DNA of 64,000 nt from JAOADN01 sp046155885 (GCA_046155885.1 JBJXFU010000007.1:50109-114108); one strand, 5' to 3'; counted from the stretch's first letter, positions 7,638-15,942 are shown. Numbers and translations: made by a program. Notes: generated from the letters alone by a model not told the origin.

Positions 7638-8819
7638 CTACCCCCCGCAGAGCCGCGCGTGTTCCTGGATCGCGAAGCGGTCGGTCATGCCCGCGACGTA
7701 GTCGAGGACCACCCGTGCGAGGTGCGTCTCGTCCCTCGCCCGTGCCACGTCGGCCCGCCATTCCGCCGGAAGCAGCCAGGGTTCCTTCAGGTAGAGCGGA
7801 AAGATGTCGCGCACCACCTTGGTCACGCGCGCGCGCTCGGTCACCACGGTGGGGGCGCGGTACATGCGGTGGAAGAGGAAGGTCTTGATCGCCTTGAGGT
7901 TCTGGAAGAGCGGCTTGGAGAAGCGGATCACCGGGCGTTCCATCGCGCGGATCGCCTGGGCGCTGGCGGGGCGGGCGGCGGAAAGCCGGGCCTCGGCCAC
8001 CGCGATCACATCCTCGACCATCACGCCGAAGACGCGCCGGAGCGCCTCGTGCCGGCGCCGCCCGGGGTCGAGGTTCGGCCAGCGGGCGTCCACCTCGGCG
8101 AAGGCGGGGCCGGTGACGGGAAGCCCCATCAGGTCGGCTTCGGTGAAAAGCCCGGCGCGCAGGCCGTCGTGCAGGTCGTGGTGGTTGTAGGCCACGTCGT
8201 CGGCCACCGCCGCCACCTGCGCCTCGGCCGAGGCGAAGCTGGTCAGGCCGAGGTCGAATCCGGCGTTCACCTCGGCCAGCGCATAGGGCATCAGCGCGGG
8301 GTCGGTTACGGAATGCGAGCCCTGCGCATGCAGGCCCCAGACAGGGCCGTTGTGCTTGGCGATGCCTTCGAGGGTTTCCCAGGTCAGGTTCAGCCCGTCG
8401 AAATCGGCGTAGTGGCGTTCCAGCCGGGTGACGATGCGCAGCGCCTGGGCGTTGTGGTCGAAGCCGCCGTAGGGAGCCATGAGTTCGGCCAGCGCATCCT
8501 CGCCCGTGTGGCCGAAGGGCGGGTGGCCGAGGTCGTGGGCGAGCGCCACCGCTTCGGCAAGTTCGACGTTCAGGCCGAGCGCCCCGGCGATGGTGCGGGC
8601 GACCTGGGCAACTTCGATCGTGTGGGTCAGGCGGGTGCGGAAGTAGTCGCCTTCGTGTTCGATGAAGACCTGGGTCTTGTGCTTCAGCCGCCGGAAGGCC
8701 GAGGAATGGATGATCCGGTCGCGGTCGCGCTGGAAGGGTGAGCGGAAGGTGCTGGTCGCCTCGGGGAAGCGCCGGCCGCGGCTTTCCTCGGGCTGGCAGG
8801 CATAGGGGGCGAGCGGCAT
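7638..8819 (-). CDS. dgt: dGTP triphosphohydrolase-like HD protein
   Basis: This 393-residue HD-domain protein belongs to the deoxyguanosinetriphosphate triphosphohydrolase-like family, which removes triphosphate from dNTPs. The metal ligands are visible as THT (His 66), HD at 95-96 within AHDLGHPPFGH, and a later DD pair (VADDVAYNHHD). I chose the ATG at 8819, giving MPLAPYACQPEESRGR, which matches where the family usually begins. An ATG at 8879 would put the start upstream of the shared divergent promoter region. It is divergent from an A-type Fe-S carrier gene. Confidence 0.88.
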   Translation of the reverse strand: MPLAPYACQPEESRGRRFPEATSTFRSPFQRDRDRIIHSSAFRRLKHKTQVFIEHEGDYFRTRLTHTIEVAQVARTIAGALGLNVELAEAVALAHDLGHPPFGHTGEDALAELMAPYGGFDHNAQALRIVTRLERHYADFDGLNLTWETLEGIAKHNGPVWGLHAQGSHSVTDPALMPYALAEVNAGFDLGLTSFASAEAQVAAVADDVAYNHHDLHDGLRAGLFTEADLMGLPVTGPAFAEVDARWPNLDPGRRRHEALRRVFGVMVEDVIAVAEARLSAARPASAQAIRAMERPVIRFSKPLFQNLKAIKTFLFHRMYRAPTVVTERARVTKVVRDIFPLYLKEPWLLPAEWRADVARARDETHLARVVLDYVAGMTDRFAIQEHARLCGG

Positions 8820-8831
8820 CGGCGCCTCGGC

Positions 8832-8860
8832 TTGTGGGGCGGTCGGGTCCTTCTTATATT
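8832..8860 (+). promoter_or_regulatory. Putative sigma-70 promoter for the A-type carrier gene
   Basis: A TTGTGG -35 element (8832-8837), a 17-bp spacer and a TATATT -10 element (8855-8860) lie 46 bases upstream of the ATG at 8906. The AT-rich -10 stands out in this GC-rich DNA. Confidence 0.4.
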
Positions 8861-8905
8861 GAACGGGCCCGGATGACATGGGGCGAATGAAATGGGTGTC
8901 CGCCG

Positions 8906-9238
8906 ATGGACCTGACGCTGCCCCCGAAAGTGACGCCCCGCGCCTTCGCGCGGCTGGCCGAGATCAACGCGGCGACGGGCGCGGCGCGCGCCCTGCGCGT
9001 CGCGGTCGAGGGCGGGGGGTGTTCGGGGTTCCAGTACGACATCCGCCTCGATGACCCCGCGCCGGACGATCTGGTGCTGGAGGGTGGCGGGCAGAAGGTG
9101 CTGGTCGATGCGGTGTCGCTGCCGTACCTCGCCAATGCGGTGATCGACTTCAGCGAGGAGCTGATCGGCGCGCGCTTCGTGGTGGAGAACCCCAACGCCA
9201 CGTCGTCCTGCGGCTGCGGGACAAGCTTCTCGGTCTGA
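8906..9238 (+). CDS. erpA: A-type iron-sulfur cluster carrier (IscA/ErpA family)
   Basis: This 110-residue A-type carrier receives nascent Fe-S clusters and passes them to apoproteins. The three conserved cysteines are in place: Cys39 in GGGCSGFQY, and Cys102 and Cys104 in the C-terminal SCGCGTSFSV. The length is typical. It stands alone, not beside suf or isc genes, which fits ErpA or another stand-alone A-type carrier. The exact member (ErpA, IscA or SufA) cannot be settled by eye. Confidence 0.88.
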   Translation: MDLTLPPKVTPRAFARLAEINAATGAARALRVAVEGGGCSGFQYDIRLDDPAPDDLVLEGGGQKVLVDAVSLPYLANAVIDFSEELIGARFVVENPNATSSCGCGTSFSV

Positions 9239-9240
9239 TC

Positions 9241-9561
9241 CTAGAGGTACAGTCCGTCTTCCAGGCGCAGGCAGGAGGCCGGCGGATGGTTTGCCGTGGT
9301 CGCGTCGGACTGCCGCTTCGCTTCGCGCTCTGCCAGCCTTTGCGTCGCGATATAGCCACGCGCCCGAATGACCGAGGCCTGGCCGTCCGTCCCGACGACG
9401 ACCGCCCAGCAGGACGCCATCCGGCAAGAGGGGCCATAGATGGCGGGCCCGCTTGCGGGCACGTCGGTGTCTTCGGCCTGTGCAGGCAAAGCGACGGTCA
9501 TGCCGGCGGCCATGCAGGCGACAACGAGCCGGATTGAAAGCGCGATCAACGACTTCTCCAC
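9241..9561 (-). CDS. Small secreted protein of unknown function
   Basis: This 106-residue protein has a hydrophobic signal segment ending at LPAQA near residue 29. The short mature part carries a CRMASC pair and one more cysteine near the C-terminus, so a periplasmic disulfide is possible. The start is GTG at 9561, supported by GGAGGA ten bases upstream. The stop lies two bases from the convergent carrier gene. No family recognised. Confidence 0.6.
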   Translation of the reverse strand: MEKSLIALSIRLVVACMAAGMTVALPAQAEDTDVPASGPAIYGPSCRMASCWAVVVGTDGQASVIRARGYIATQRLAEREAKRQSDATTANHPPASCLRLEDGLYL

Positions 9562-9624
9562 CTAAGCGTCCTCCGAACGGTTGTCGGTTTCACGACCACG
9601 GTAGCCTGCGCCCGGGCATCCTGC

Positions 9625-9642
9625 GTCCACCAAACGGTGGAC
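9625..9642. promoter_or_regulatory. Palindrome GTCCACC-N4-GGTGGAC in a divergent spacer
   Basis: A perfect 7-bp inverted repeat with a 4-base centre lies between the divergent small secreted protein and the LuxR-type regulator. It could be an operator, possibly autoregulatory. The proposal rests on position and symmetry only. Confidence 0.35.
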
Positions 9643-9732
9643 AGGAAGCGGGCAGCGCCGTAGTGACTCCGAACAGGGTCCCCATTACCTTTTCGGATCG
9701 ACAAGCCGTCGCTATTGGAGCCACGTCGGAGG

Positions 9733-11346
9733 ATGACGGAAGACCTTCGCCCTTCGGCATTGCTGGAACTGGTCGGGACGGACTGCGAGTCTCTCGTGGA
9801 GGCGTTCACCGAGGGCTTCGCCCTTTTTGACAGCGACGAATGCCTCACCCTGTGCAATTCCCGGTTCCTGGGACTGATGGCCCCGGGAAGCCGCAACGGC
9901 ATCCGGCCCGGGCTGCGGTTGGTCGAGGCCTTGCGCGGCCTTCTGGACAAGGGCCAGACAGATCCTTCCGGCGGGAAATCCGAGGCTTGGCTTGCGGCCG
10001 AGCGCCTGAGGCACGGGGCGCCCGGGCAGCGGCACGTTCAGCGTTGCAAGGACGGGTCCACGATCAGTTTCCGGACGGAACGGCTTGCCGACGGCGGCAT
10101 GGCCGTCCTGTGTTCGGACATCACGACGGGCCGCGACGCCGGCGCGGAGCGCCTTAGGGGCCCGCCGGTTTTGAAGACCGCGCGCGTCGAAACGACATCG
10201 GCTTTCTGGGAGGAGGACTGGTCCGACGTCAAATCGGCGGTCGATGAGATCCGGCGCAGCGGCGTGACGGACCTCGGGGCGTTCTTCCTCGCCAACCCTT
10301 CGACCACGCTTGGCATCCTGAGACGCGTGCGGTTTCCCGGTTTCGACGACGCGGCGGTCGACCTGTATCGCGCCGATTCCCGCGTGGAACTTGAGCGATT
10401 TCTTGCGCCTGCCCCGGACTCGGCCTTTGTCGCATACCCGCTTGCGGTCGCCGCCCTGGCCGGCGGGAAGCATCAGGTTGAGTTCGCAACCTCGGACAGG
10501 GCCGTGGACGGGAACCACCTGAGGTTGATCGAGACCTTTCAGTTGCCGAGCAGCAGCACCTCGGACTGGTCGTGTATCCTCTCTTCATCGAGGCCAATCG
10601 CAGGGTCTCATGACGAGCCGGCGACCCCGGGACGAGGCCGTTTGCATCGCGCGCAGTCATCGCTGCCCACGGCCTACCTGTCGTCCGTCCACACCCGGAC
10701 AGTCGTCTCGATGCCAGTGGGGCCCGCGACTTCCGCGTGGCGTATCGAGGATCAGGTCGCGCTGCTGCCTGGCGCCGTCTGCGTGGTGGACGCTTCTGCC
10801 CGCCTTATTGGCTCGAATGCGGCGGCCAAGCGGATGCTCGCCGCAGGAATTCCCATTCAAAACGCCCGCGGCAAGCTCTCGCTAGGCGATCGAACTGCGT
10901 CGAAACGTCTTCGCGAGGCCATTGGGCGTGCGACAGGGGACGTGCAATCAGACGGAAACCCGCGCGGAGAGCTCGTTGCGGTCCACCTTGAAGGTGGCGC
11001 CCCCCGCGTCCTGCGGGTGATCCAGGCCGATCACCTGCTGAAAGTCCCTGATCCTTCGGATCGGAAAGCCGCCGCCATTCAGATTTCAGGTGAGCCGTCC
11101 GGGGGATCGGCCGGAGAGGCGATCGCCTGTCTCTTCGGGCTTACCCGCGCGGAAACACGTGTAACGGAGGGAATTATCGGGGGCCGGCCGCTCAAGGAAG
11201 TCGCACGCGACATGGGTATCGCACCGGCGACGGCCAAGACCCATCTTTTGAGGGTCTTCCGGAAAACCGGCAGTCACCGCCAAGTCGACCTGATCCGACT
11301 TGCGGCGTCGCTGGAACTTCCGGCGGCCGCCGCGACGCGAACCTAG
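9733..11346 (+). CDS. PAS-containing LuxR-type transcriptional regulator
   Basis: This protein of about 537 residues has an N-terminal PAS-like domain (FTEGFALFDSDECLTLCNSRFLGLM), a less conserved middle, a second PAS-like stretch (LPGAVCVVDASARLIGSNAAAKRML) and a C-terminal LuxR helix-turn-helix (FGLTRAETRVTEGI, then GIAPATAKTHLLRVFRKTG). There is no receiver domain, so it probably senses through the PAS part. Start is uncertain: the ATG at 9733 has GGAGG touching it, and a TTG at 9715 is the alternative. The segment near codons 272-292 reads oddly Ser-rich and another frame looks more protein-like there, so a frameshift pair is possible. Confidence 0.75.
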   Translation: MTEDLRPSALLELVGTDCESLVEAFTEGFALFDSDECLTLCNSRFLGLMAPGSRNGIRPGLRLVEALRGLLDKGQTDPSGGKSEAWLAAERLRHGAPGQRHVQRCKDGSTISFRTERLADGGMAVLCSDITTGRDAGAERLRGPPVLKTARVETTSAFWEEDWSDVKSAVDEIRRSGVTDLGAFFLANPSTTLGILRRVRFPGFDDAAVDLYRADSRVELERFLAPAPDSAFVAYPLAVAALAGGKHQVEFATSDRAVDGNHLRLIETFQLPSSSTSDWSCILSSSRPIAGSHDEPATPGRGRLHRAQSSLPTAYLSSVHTRTVVSMPVGPATSAWRIEDQVALLPGAVCVVDASARLIGSNAAAKRMLAAGIPIQNARGKLSLGDRTASKRLREAIGRATGDVQSDGNPRGELVAVHLEGGAPRVLRVIQADHLLKVPDPSDRKAAAIQISGEPSGGSAGEAIACLFGLTRAETRVTEGIIGGRPLKEVARDMGIAPATAKTHLLRVFRKTGSHRQVDLIRLAASLELPAAAATRT

Positions 11347-11548
11347 AGCGGGATGTTGCTTGGGTGAGTCTTGGTGAAGAACCCGAACACCACATCCTGC
11401 TGCGGCTGGGGGACGACCTTCCCAATCCGATGCACGTCCGGGCCGCGCATCACGCCCGCGTGATCGTGCGATCCAGATCATGGCCCGGGCGCGTCTGCGG
11501 GCTCTGGATGGCAGCGGGCACGAAGACCGCGCTGTCCTGGAGGACATC
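11347..11548. other. Intergenic region upstream of first cupredoxin
   Basis: About 200 bases separate the LuxR-type gene from the first cupredoxin gene. Short open frames cross it but none has a convincing start or family resemblance. No clear promoter boxes were found. Confidence 0.4.
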
Positions 11549-12067
11549 ATGAGACTGACCAGAAGAACGGCGCTTGCCGCGATCGCGTCGCTGCCCGCGC
11601 TCGCCCATGCCGGAATCGCCGTCGCCGCCGAGACCGCGAGCACGGTGACCCTCTCGCTCTGGGACAAGGGCCCCACCAGCATGGACATGATGGACACGCA
11701 CCCGATGATGGGGATGGCGATGATGAAGGGCGCCGACATGTCGGTGGTGACGATGGGGATCAAGGCCGATGTGAGCAGCATTCCGGCGGGCGAGATCACC
11801 TTTACCGTGGCGAACGATTCCAAGGACATGGTCCACGAGATGATCGTGGCGCCGATCAGCAGCGACGCGACAGCCCTGCCCTATCTGGCCGACGAGGAAG
11901 CGGTCGACGAGGATGCGGCGGGGGCTATCGGAGAGGTGTCGGAACTCGATCCCGGCAAGGCGGGGACGCTGACGCTGCATCTGCAGCCAGGCGAGTACAT
12001 CCTCTTCTGCAACATTCCCGGCCACTATGCCCTGGGGATGTGGACGCTGCTGACCGTCACCGGCTGA
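11549..12067 (+). CDS. Met-rich cupredoxin (blue copper protein), copy 1
   Basis: This 172-residue secreted cupredoxin has a signal peptide of about 27 residues, a methionine-rich insert at residues 45-64 (including HPMMGMAMM), and a plastocyanin-like type-1 copper site: His96 in VHEM, then Cys154, His159 and Met164 in LFCNIPGHYALGM. Start ATG 11549 has GGAGG seven bases upstream. It is followed 223 bases later by a close paralogue. A role in periplasmic electron transfer or copper handling is inferred. Confidence 0.87.
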   Translation: MRLTRRTALAAIASLPALAHAGIAVAAETASTVTLSLWDKGPTSMDMMDTHPMMGMAMMKGADMSVVTMGIKADVSSIPAGEITFTVANDSKDMVHEMIVAPISSDATALPYLADEEAVDEDAAGAIGEVSELDPGKAGTLTLHLQPGEYILFCNIPGHYALGMWTLLTVTG

Positions 12068-12206
12068 CGCGGCTTCTTGCCCGGCAAGGCTGCCTGGCGC
12101 GCTGTTTCTGAAAGGAAACCAGGGCGCCAGGGTGCAAGGTGGCTGCCGGAGAGGCTGATTGCGCAGCGTAAACCTTCGGCGCAGCATTCCGTGCTTTCGG
12201 GCCTGA

Positions 12207-12222
12207 TGGAACGAAAGTTCCA
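12207..12222. other. GNRA-capped hairpin in the inter-cupredoxin spacer
   Basis: TGGAAC-GAAA-GTTCCA forms a perfect 6-bp stem with a GAAA tetraloop 69 bases before the second cupredoxin start. It could be an RNA stability or processing element in the leader of copy 2. The pairing is directly visible; the role is unknown. Confidence 0.4.
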
Positions 12223-12290
12223 GAGCCGTCCGCCGCACCGCGGCGTAACTCATGCTGCGCACGCGTTCGGCGTGACGAGGAGAAATTCGG

Positions 12291-12809
12291 ATGAGACGAT
12301 CAATCCTGGGCACGGTCGTGGCTGCCGTTATCGGCGCATCGGCCGTGACCGCCGCCCTGGCGGTGGATGAGAAGAAGTCGGTCGTGCACGCCACCCTTTG
12401 GGACAAGGGCGGGGAGGCGATGGGCAATGCGATGGACGGGCCGATGGACATGGGGATGGCGATGGGCGGCACCGCCGACGCCGCGATGGCCGTCGTCGGG
12501 ATCAGGCTCGACAGCGATACCGTTCAGGCGGGCGAGATCACCTTCGAGGTGACGAACGCCTCGCAGGAAATGATGCACGAGCTGATCGTCGCCCCGGTCG
12601 CCGATCCGACGAAGCCGCTTCCCTACAGCGCGGACGACCAGCGCCTGGTCGAAGAGACGGCCGGCGCGCTGGGCGAGGTGCCGGAAACCGATCCGGGCAA
12701 GACCGGCACGCTCACGCTGCATCTCGATCCCGGCGTCTATGTCCTTTTCTGCAACATCCCCGGTCACTACGCGATGGGGATGTGGACGAAGCTGACAGTC
12801 ACGGGCTGA
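12291..12809 (+). CDS. Met-rich cupredoxin (blue copper protein), copy 2
   Basis: This 172-residue paralogue of the preceding gene has exactly the same length. The signal peptide ends near ALA (residue 24). Residues 44-66 form a methionine-rich stretch (MDMGMAMGG core). The copper ligands fall at the same positions: His96, Cys154, His159 and Met164 in LFCNIPGHYAMGM. The ribosome site GAGGAGA precedes the ATG. The tandem arrangement points to local duplication followed by divergence of the Met-rich segment. Confidence 0.87.
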   Translation: MRRSILGTVVAAVIGASAVTAALAVDEKKSVVHATLWDKGGEAMGNAMDGPMDMGMAMGGTADAAMAVVGIRLDSDTVQAGEITFEVTNASQEMMHELIVAPVADPTKPLPYSADDQRLVEETAGALGEVPETDPGKTGTLTLHLDPGVYVLFCNIPGHYAMGMWTKLTVTG

Positions 12810-12826
12810 CCGGAGGGACATGGGGC

Positions 12827-12851
12827 GGGCGGCCCGCCCGGGCCGCCCTTT
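12827..12851 (+). terminator. Putative terminator after the cupredoxin pair
   Basis: A 9-bp GGGCGGCCC/GGGCCGCCC stem with a 4-base loop (12827-12848) is followed by TTT. A second GC hairpin, GCCGGGCG/CGCCCGGC, follows at 12865-12887. Confidence 0.5.
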
Positions 12852-12966
12852 GGCGCGACGCGGCGCCGGGCGTGCGTGGCGCCCGGCATGTGCAAGACCC
12901 GCCGTCGCTTGTCCCAGGGTCGGCTGGTGCTAGAACCTTCCTGTGGCATGCGGGAGGCGGGCTGGC

Positions 12967-13674
12967 ATGACGGTGATCCTGATCCTCGGTTCCGGCCCCG
13001 ACGCGCTGCGCGCGCGGGAGATGCCGGGGGATGCCTTCGGGCTGATCCTGGCGATCAACAACGCCTGGCGGGTGCGCGCGGACTGGGACGAGCTGATCCT
13101 GCCCTGGGACTTCCCTCCCGAACGTCGGCCACCCGCGCTTCGGCCGGGGCAGCGGATCGTCGGCGAGGAGATGTTCGTGCCGGCGCAGAACGCGCTTGGC
13201 GGGTTCGTCTATGCGGGGGGCACGATGGCTTTTACAGCGGGCTACTGGGCGCTGCACACCCACGCGCCGAGCATCATCGCCTTTCTGGGCTGTGACATGG
13301 TCTATCCGGCCACCGGGCCCACCCACTTTTACGGCACGGGCGAGCCCGATCCGCTCAGGGTCGATGTCACGCTCGCCTCGCTCGAGGCGAAGTCGGCGCG
13401 ACTGATGGTGATGGCGGCGATGCGCGGCACGGCGGTGGTGAACCTGTCGCAGGGGGCGTCGCGGCTGGCGGTGCCGAGGGTGGAGCCGGAGGGGGTCGCG
13501 GGCGCGGCGCCCCTGTCCTTCGATGCCGGGGCGGCGGCACGCGCGGCAGAGCTTGAAGGCGCGCTGGGCTATGTCGTGCCGTCGGGGCGCTACTGGGAAG
13601 AGGCGGCGCGCTTCGATGCAAGCGCGCTGGCGCGGCTCGACGCCCTGTGGCTGGATGCGGCGCGGGCGGGGTGA
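12967..13674 (+). CDS. Conserved hypothetical protein with Rossmann-like N-terminus
   Basis: This 235-residue protein begins MTVILILGSGPDALRA, a strand-loop typical of nucleotide-binding folds, and continues LILAINNAWRVRADWDELI. A central GCDMVY stretch precedes TGPTHFYGTG. The pattern resembles proteins that display a name or sugar-linked identity (MAF/DUF115-like), but I do not recognise the family firmly. ATG at 12967 removes an upstream extension that lacks conserved character. It lies between the cupredoxins and exonuclease III with no operon sign. Function unknown. Confidence 0.7.
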   Translation: MTVILILGSGPDALRAREMPGDAFGLILAINNAWRVRADWDELILPWDFPPERRPPALRPGQRIVGEEMFVPAQNALGGFVYAGGTMAFTAGYWALHTHAPSIIAFLGCDMVYPATGPTHFYGTGEPDPLRVDVTLASLEAKSARLMVMAAMRGTAVVNLSQGASRLAVPRVEPEGVAGAAPLSFDAGAAARAAELEGALGYVVPSGRYWEEAARFDASALARLDALWLDAARAG

Positions 13675-13743
13675 GCTTGGCGCTTGCCGGGCGCGGCGGC
13701 GGCGGTCAGGATGGGCGGGCTTTCCGGGGTTCGGGCGGGTGCC

Positions 13744-14523
13744 ATGCAGATCGCGACCTTCAACGTCAACGGCATCAAGGCGCGGCTCGAAGCGCTGAAG
13801 AAGTGGCTGGCCGAACGCACCCCGGACGTGGCGGTGCTGCAGGAGATCAAGTCGGTCGACGAGGGCTTCCCGAGGGCCGAGATCGAGGCGATGGGCTTCG
13901 CGGTGGCGACGCACGGGCAGAAGGGGTTCAACGGCGTGGCGATCCTGTCGCGGTTGCCGCTGAGCGAGGTGGTGCGGGGGCTGCCGGGCGACCCTTCGGA
14001 CGAGCAGGCGCGCTGGATCGAGGCGACGGTGGCGGGGCGGCGGAAGGTGCGGGTGGCGGGGCTCTACCTGCCGAACGGCAACCCCGCGCCGGGGCCGAAG
14101 TTCGACTACAAGCTCGCCTGGATGGAGCGGCTGGCGGCGCGGGCGCGGGAGTTGCTGGCGACCGAGATGCCGGTGGTGATGGGGGGCGACTGGAACGTGA
14201 TCCCCGAACCGGCCGACGCGGCGCGGCCCGAGGCCTGGGTGGAGGACGCGCTCTTCCGGCCGGAGAGCCGGGCGGCGTTCCGGGCGATCCTGCATCAGGG
14301 CTGGTCGGACGGGTTCCGGCTGCGCGAGCCGGGTCCGGGATTCTATTCCTTCTGGGACTATCAGGCGGCGGCCTGGGAGCGGAACAACGGCATCCGGATC
14401 GACCACCTCCTGCTCAGCCCGCAGGCCGCCGATCTGCTCCTGGAGGTGCGGATCGACAAGGAGGTGAGGGGACGGGAGAAGCCCTCCGATCACGTGCCGG
14501 TCTGGGTGGAGATCGACGCGTAG
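13744..14523 (+). CDS. xthA: Exodeoxyribonuclease III
   Basis: This 259-residue AP endonuclease / 3'-5' exonuclease acts in base-excision repair. The family motifs are all visible: MQIATFNVNGIKAR, the catalytic Glu in LQEIK, the YLPNGN tyrosine region, GGDWNV, and the C-terminal RIDHLLLSP and SDHVPVW. ATG at 13744 matches the usual first residue before the IATFN strand. It converges on a monooxygenase gene, with an 8-bp hairpin between them. Confidence 0.95.
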   Translation: MQIATFNVNGIKARLEALKKWLAERTPDVAVLQEIKSVDEGFPRAEIEAMGFAVATHGQKGFNGVAILSRLPLSEVVRGLPGDPSDEQARWIEATVAGRRKVRVAGLYLPNGNPAPGPKFDYKLAWMERLAARARELLATEMPVVMGGDWNVIPEPADAARPEAWVEDALFRPESRAAFRAILHQGWSDGFRLREPGPGFYSFWDYQAAAWERNNGIRIDHLLLSPQAADLLLEVRIDKEVRGREKPSDHVPVWVEIDA

Positions 14524-14549
14524 GCCAGTCGCGGCGGCGGCGAGGCCAG

Positions 14550-14572
14550 GGAATACCCGACCTAGGTATTCC
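14550..14572. terminator. Hairpin between convergent genes
   Basis: GGAATACC and GGTATTCC form a perfect 8-bp stem with a 7-base loop between the convergent xthA and monooxygenase genes. It could terminate both transcripts, although no T-run follows on either strand. Confidence 0.4.
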
Positions 14573-14617
14573 GGTGAGTGCGAAGCTGCGTCTGGCGGGA
14601 AACGGGGCCCGCCCCGC

Positions 14618-15811
14618 TCACCCCCCCTGCCCGCCCGTCACGTCGAACCCGTAGAGCCAGTCGAACCGCGCGGCGTGCCGCCCCGGCGCGAGGCGCGCGG
14701 CGAGGCGGAGGGCGGTGTGGGCGAGGTCGCGGCGGAGGCCGGTAAGGTGGTAGTTGCGGGCATTGGCGTTCGCGGCCGCCACGGCGCGCAGGACGCGCGG
14801 GCGGCGGGCCGCCTGATAGGCGGCGAAGGCATGGGGTGGCGCGTCGTGGTTGGCGAGCGCCTCGGCCAGGACCCAGGCATCCTCGAGCGCGAGGTTCGCG
14901 CCCTGCGCGAGGAACGGCAGCGTCGGGTGCGCGGCGTCGCCGAGGATGGCGGCGTTCGGCCCGTGCCAGCGTTCGGCGACCGGATGGCGGAAGAGGCCCC
15001 AGAGGGCAGGCCGCTCGATCCGGTCGAGCCAGCCCCTGACCTCGGGCAGGAAGTCCTCGAAGGCGATCCTGAGCGCGAGCGGGTCGTCGGTCAGCGACCA
15101 GCTTTCCTCGGCCCAGCTCCGGCGTTCCTCGACCGCGACGATGTTCCTCAGCGTTCCGCCGCGCAGCGGGTAGGTCACGAGGTGGCGTCCGGGGCCAAGA
15201 TAGACGCGGGCAACCGGGGGGATCGGGCCCTCGGCCGGAAGCGTGGCGCGCCAGGCGACCTGGTGGGTGAAGAAGGGCGCAACGCGGCCGTTCAGCGCCT
15301 CGCGCAGGGTCGAGTGCAGGCCGTCGGCGCCGAGGAGGAGGTCGGAGATCAGGGTTTCGCCCGAGGCGAGAGTCAGCGAGGGGCGGTCATCGCCGAGGTC
15401 GATACGGTCCACGCGGGCGCCGGTACGCACCGTGGCGCCGGCTTCGGCCGCGCCGGCGAGGAGAAGCGCGATCAGGTCGGCGCGGTGGAGAAAGCGGTAG
15501 AGGGGCGGGAATTCGCCGATGCCGGGCTCACCCGGTGAGAGAGGAAGCCGGGCGACGCGGGCGCCGGTTTCGCCGTCGGTCAGTTCCACCGCCTCGGCCC
15601 GCTGGCCGAGGCGCGCGAGGCTTTCAGCGAGGCCCAGCGCGTTCAGGACCCGCGCGCCGTTCGCGGCGATCTGCAACCCGGCGCCAACCTCGCGGATTTC
15701 GGGGGCCTGTTCGAAGACGGTGACTTCGGCGCCCCTGAGCGCCAGCGCGCGGGCGGCGGCAAGGCCGGCGATACCCGCCCCGATGACGACGATGCGGCTG
15801 CCGGTCAGCAT
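14618..15811 (-). CDS. FAD-dependent aromatic-ring monooxygenase
   Basis: This 397-residue class A flavoprotein monooxygenase resembles salicylate or 3-hydroxybenzoate hydroxylase. It has the FAD GxGxxG fold IVVIGAGIAGLAAARAL near residue 10, the DG motif GADGLHS, and the second FAD motif LGDAAHPTLPFLAQGANLALED. The ATG at 15811 has a GGGGGTGAG ribosome site. It stands alone, with no ring-cleavage genes nearby, so the aromatic substrate is unknown. Ubiquinone-type hydroxylases are less likely because the GDAAH motif and length fit the salicylate hydroxylase group. Confidence 0.85.
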   Translation of the reverse strand: MLTGSRIVVIGAGIAGLAAARALALRGAEVTVFEQAPEIREVGAGLQIAANGARVLNALGLAESLARLGQRAEAVELTDGETGARVARLPLSPGEPGIGEFPPLYRFLHRADLIALLLAGAAEAGATVRTGARVDRIDLGDDRPSLTLASGETLISDLLLGADGLHSTLREALNGRVAPFFTHQVAWRATLPAEGPIPPVARVYLGPGRHLVTYPLRGGTLRNIVAVEERRSWAEESWSLTDDPLALRIAFEDFLPEVRGWLDRIERPALWGLFRHPVAERWHGPNAAILGDAAHPTLPFLAQGANLALEDAWVLAEALANHDAPPHAFAAYQAARRPRVLRAVAAANANARNYHLTGLRRDLAHTALRLAARLAPGRHAARFDWLYGFDVTGGQGG

Positions 15812-15886
15812 GGCTCACCCCCTTCGCGCGGGCCGAGTGTCGGGCGGCGGGCGGGGTTTGTCCACCCCGAGCGCTGCCGGAGGGAA

Positions 15887-15942
15887 GGGAAATCCTTCAC
15901 GAAGGATTTCCCAGGGCGGCAGAATTTTCGTTAAAATTCTGC
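15887..15942 (-). terminator. Twin perfect hairpins downstream of dksA
   Basis: Two adjacent perfect palindromes lie in the 166-base gap after dksA: an 11-bp stem GGGAAATCCTT with a 4-base loop (15887-15912) and a 10-bp stem GCAGAATTTT with a 4-base loop (15919-15942). They probably end the dksA transcript and may be a repeated intergenic element. Confidence 0.6.

Noticed and set aside
7038..8741. A 567-residue plus-strand open frame over the intergenic hairpins and dgt
   Set aside because: It is antisense to the HD-domain gene, low in complexity, and lacks a ribosome site.
11364..11552. A 62-residue plus-strand frame before the first cupredoxin
   Set aside because: It has no ribosome site or family resemblance, and it overlaps the supported cupredoxin start.
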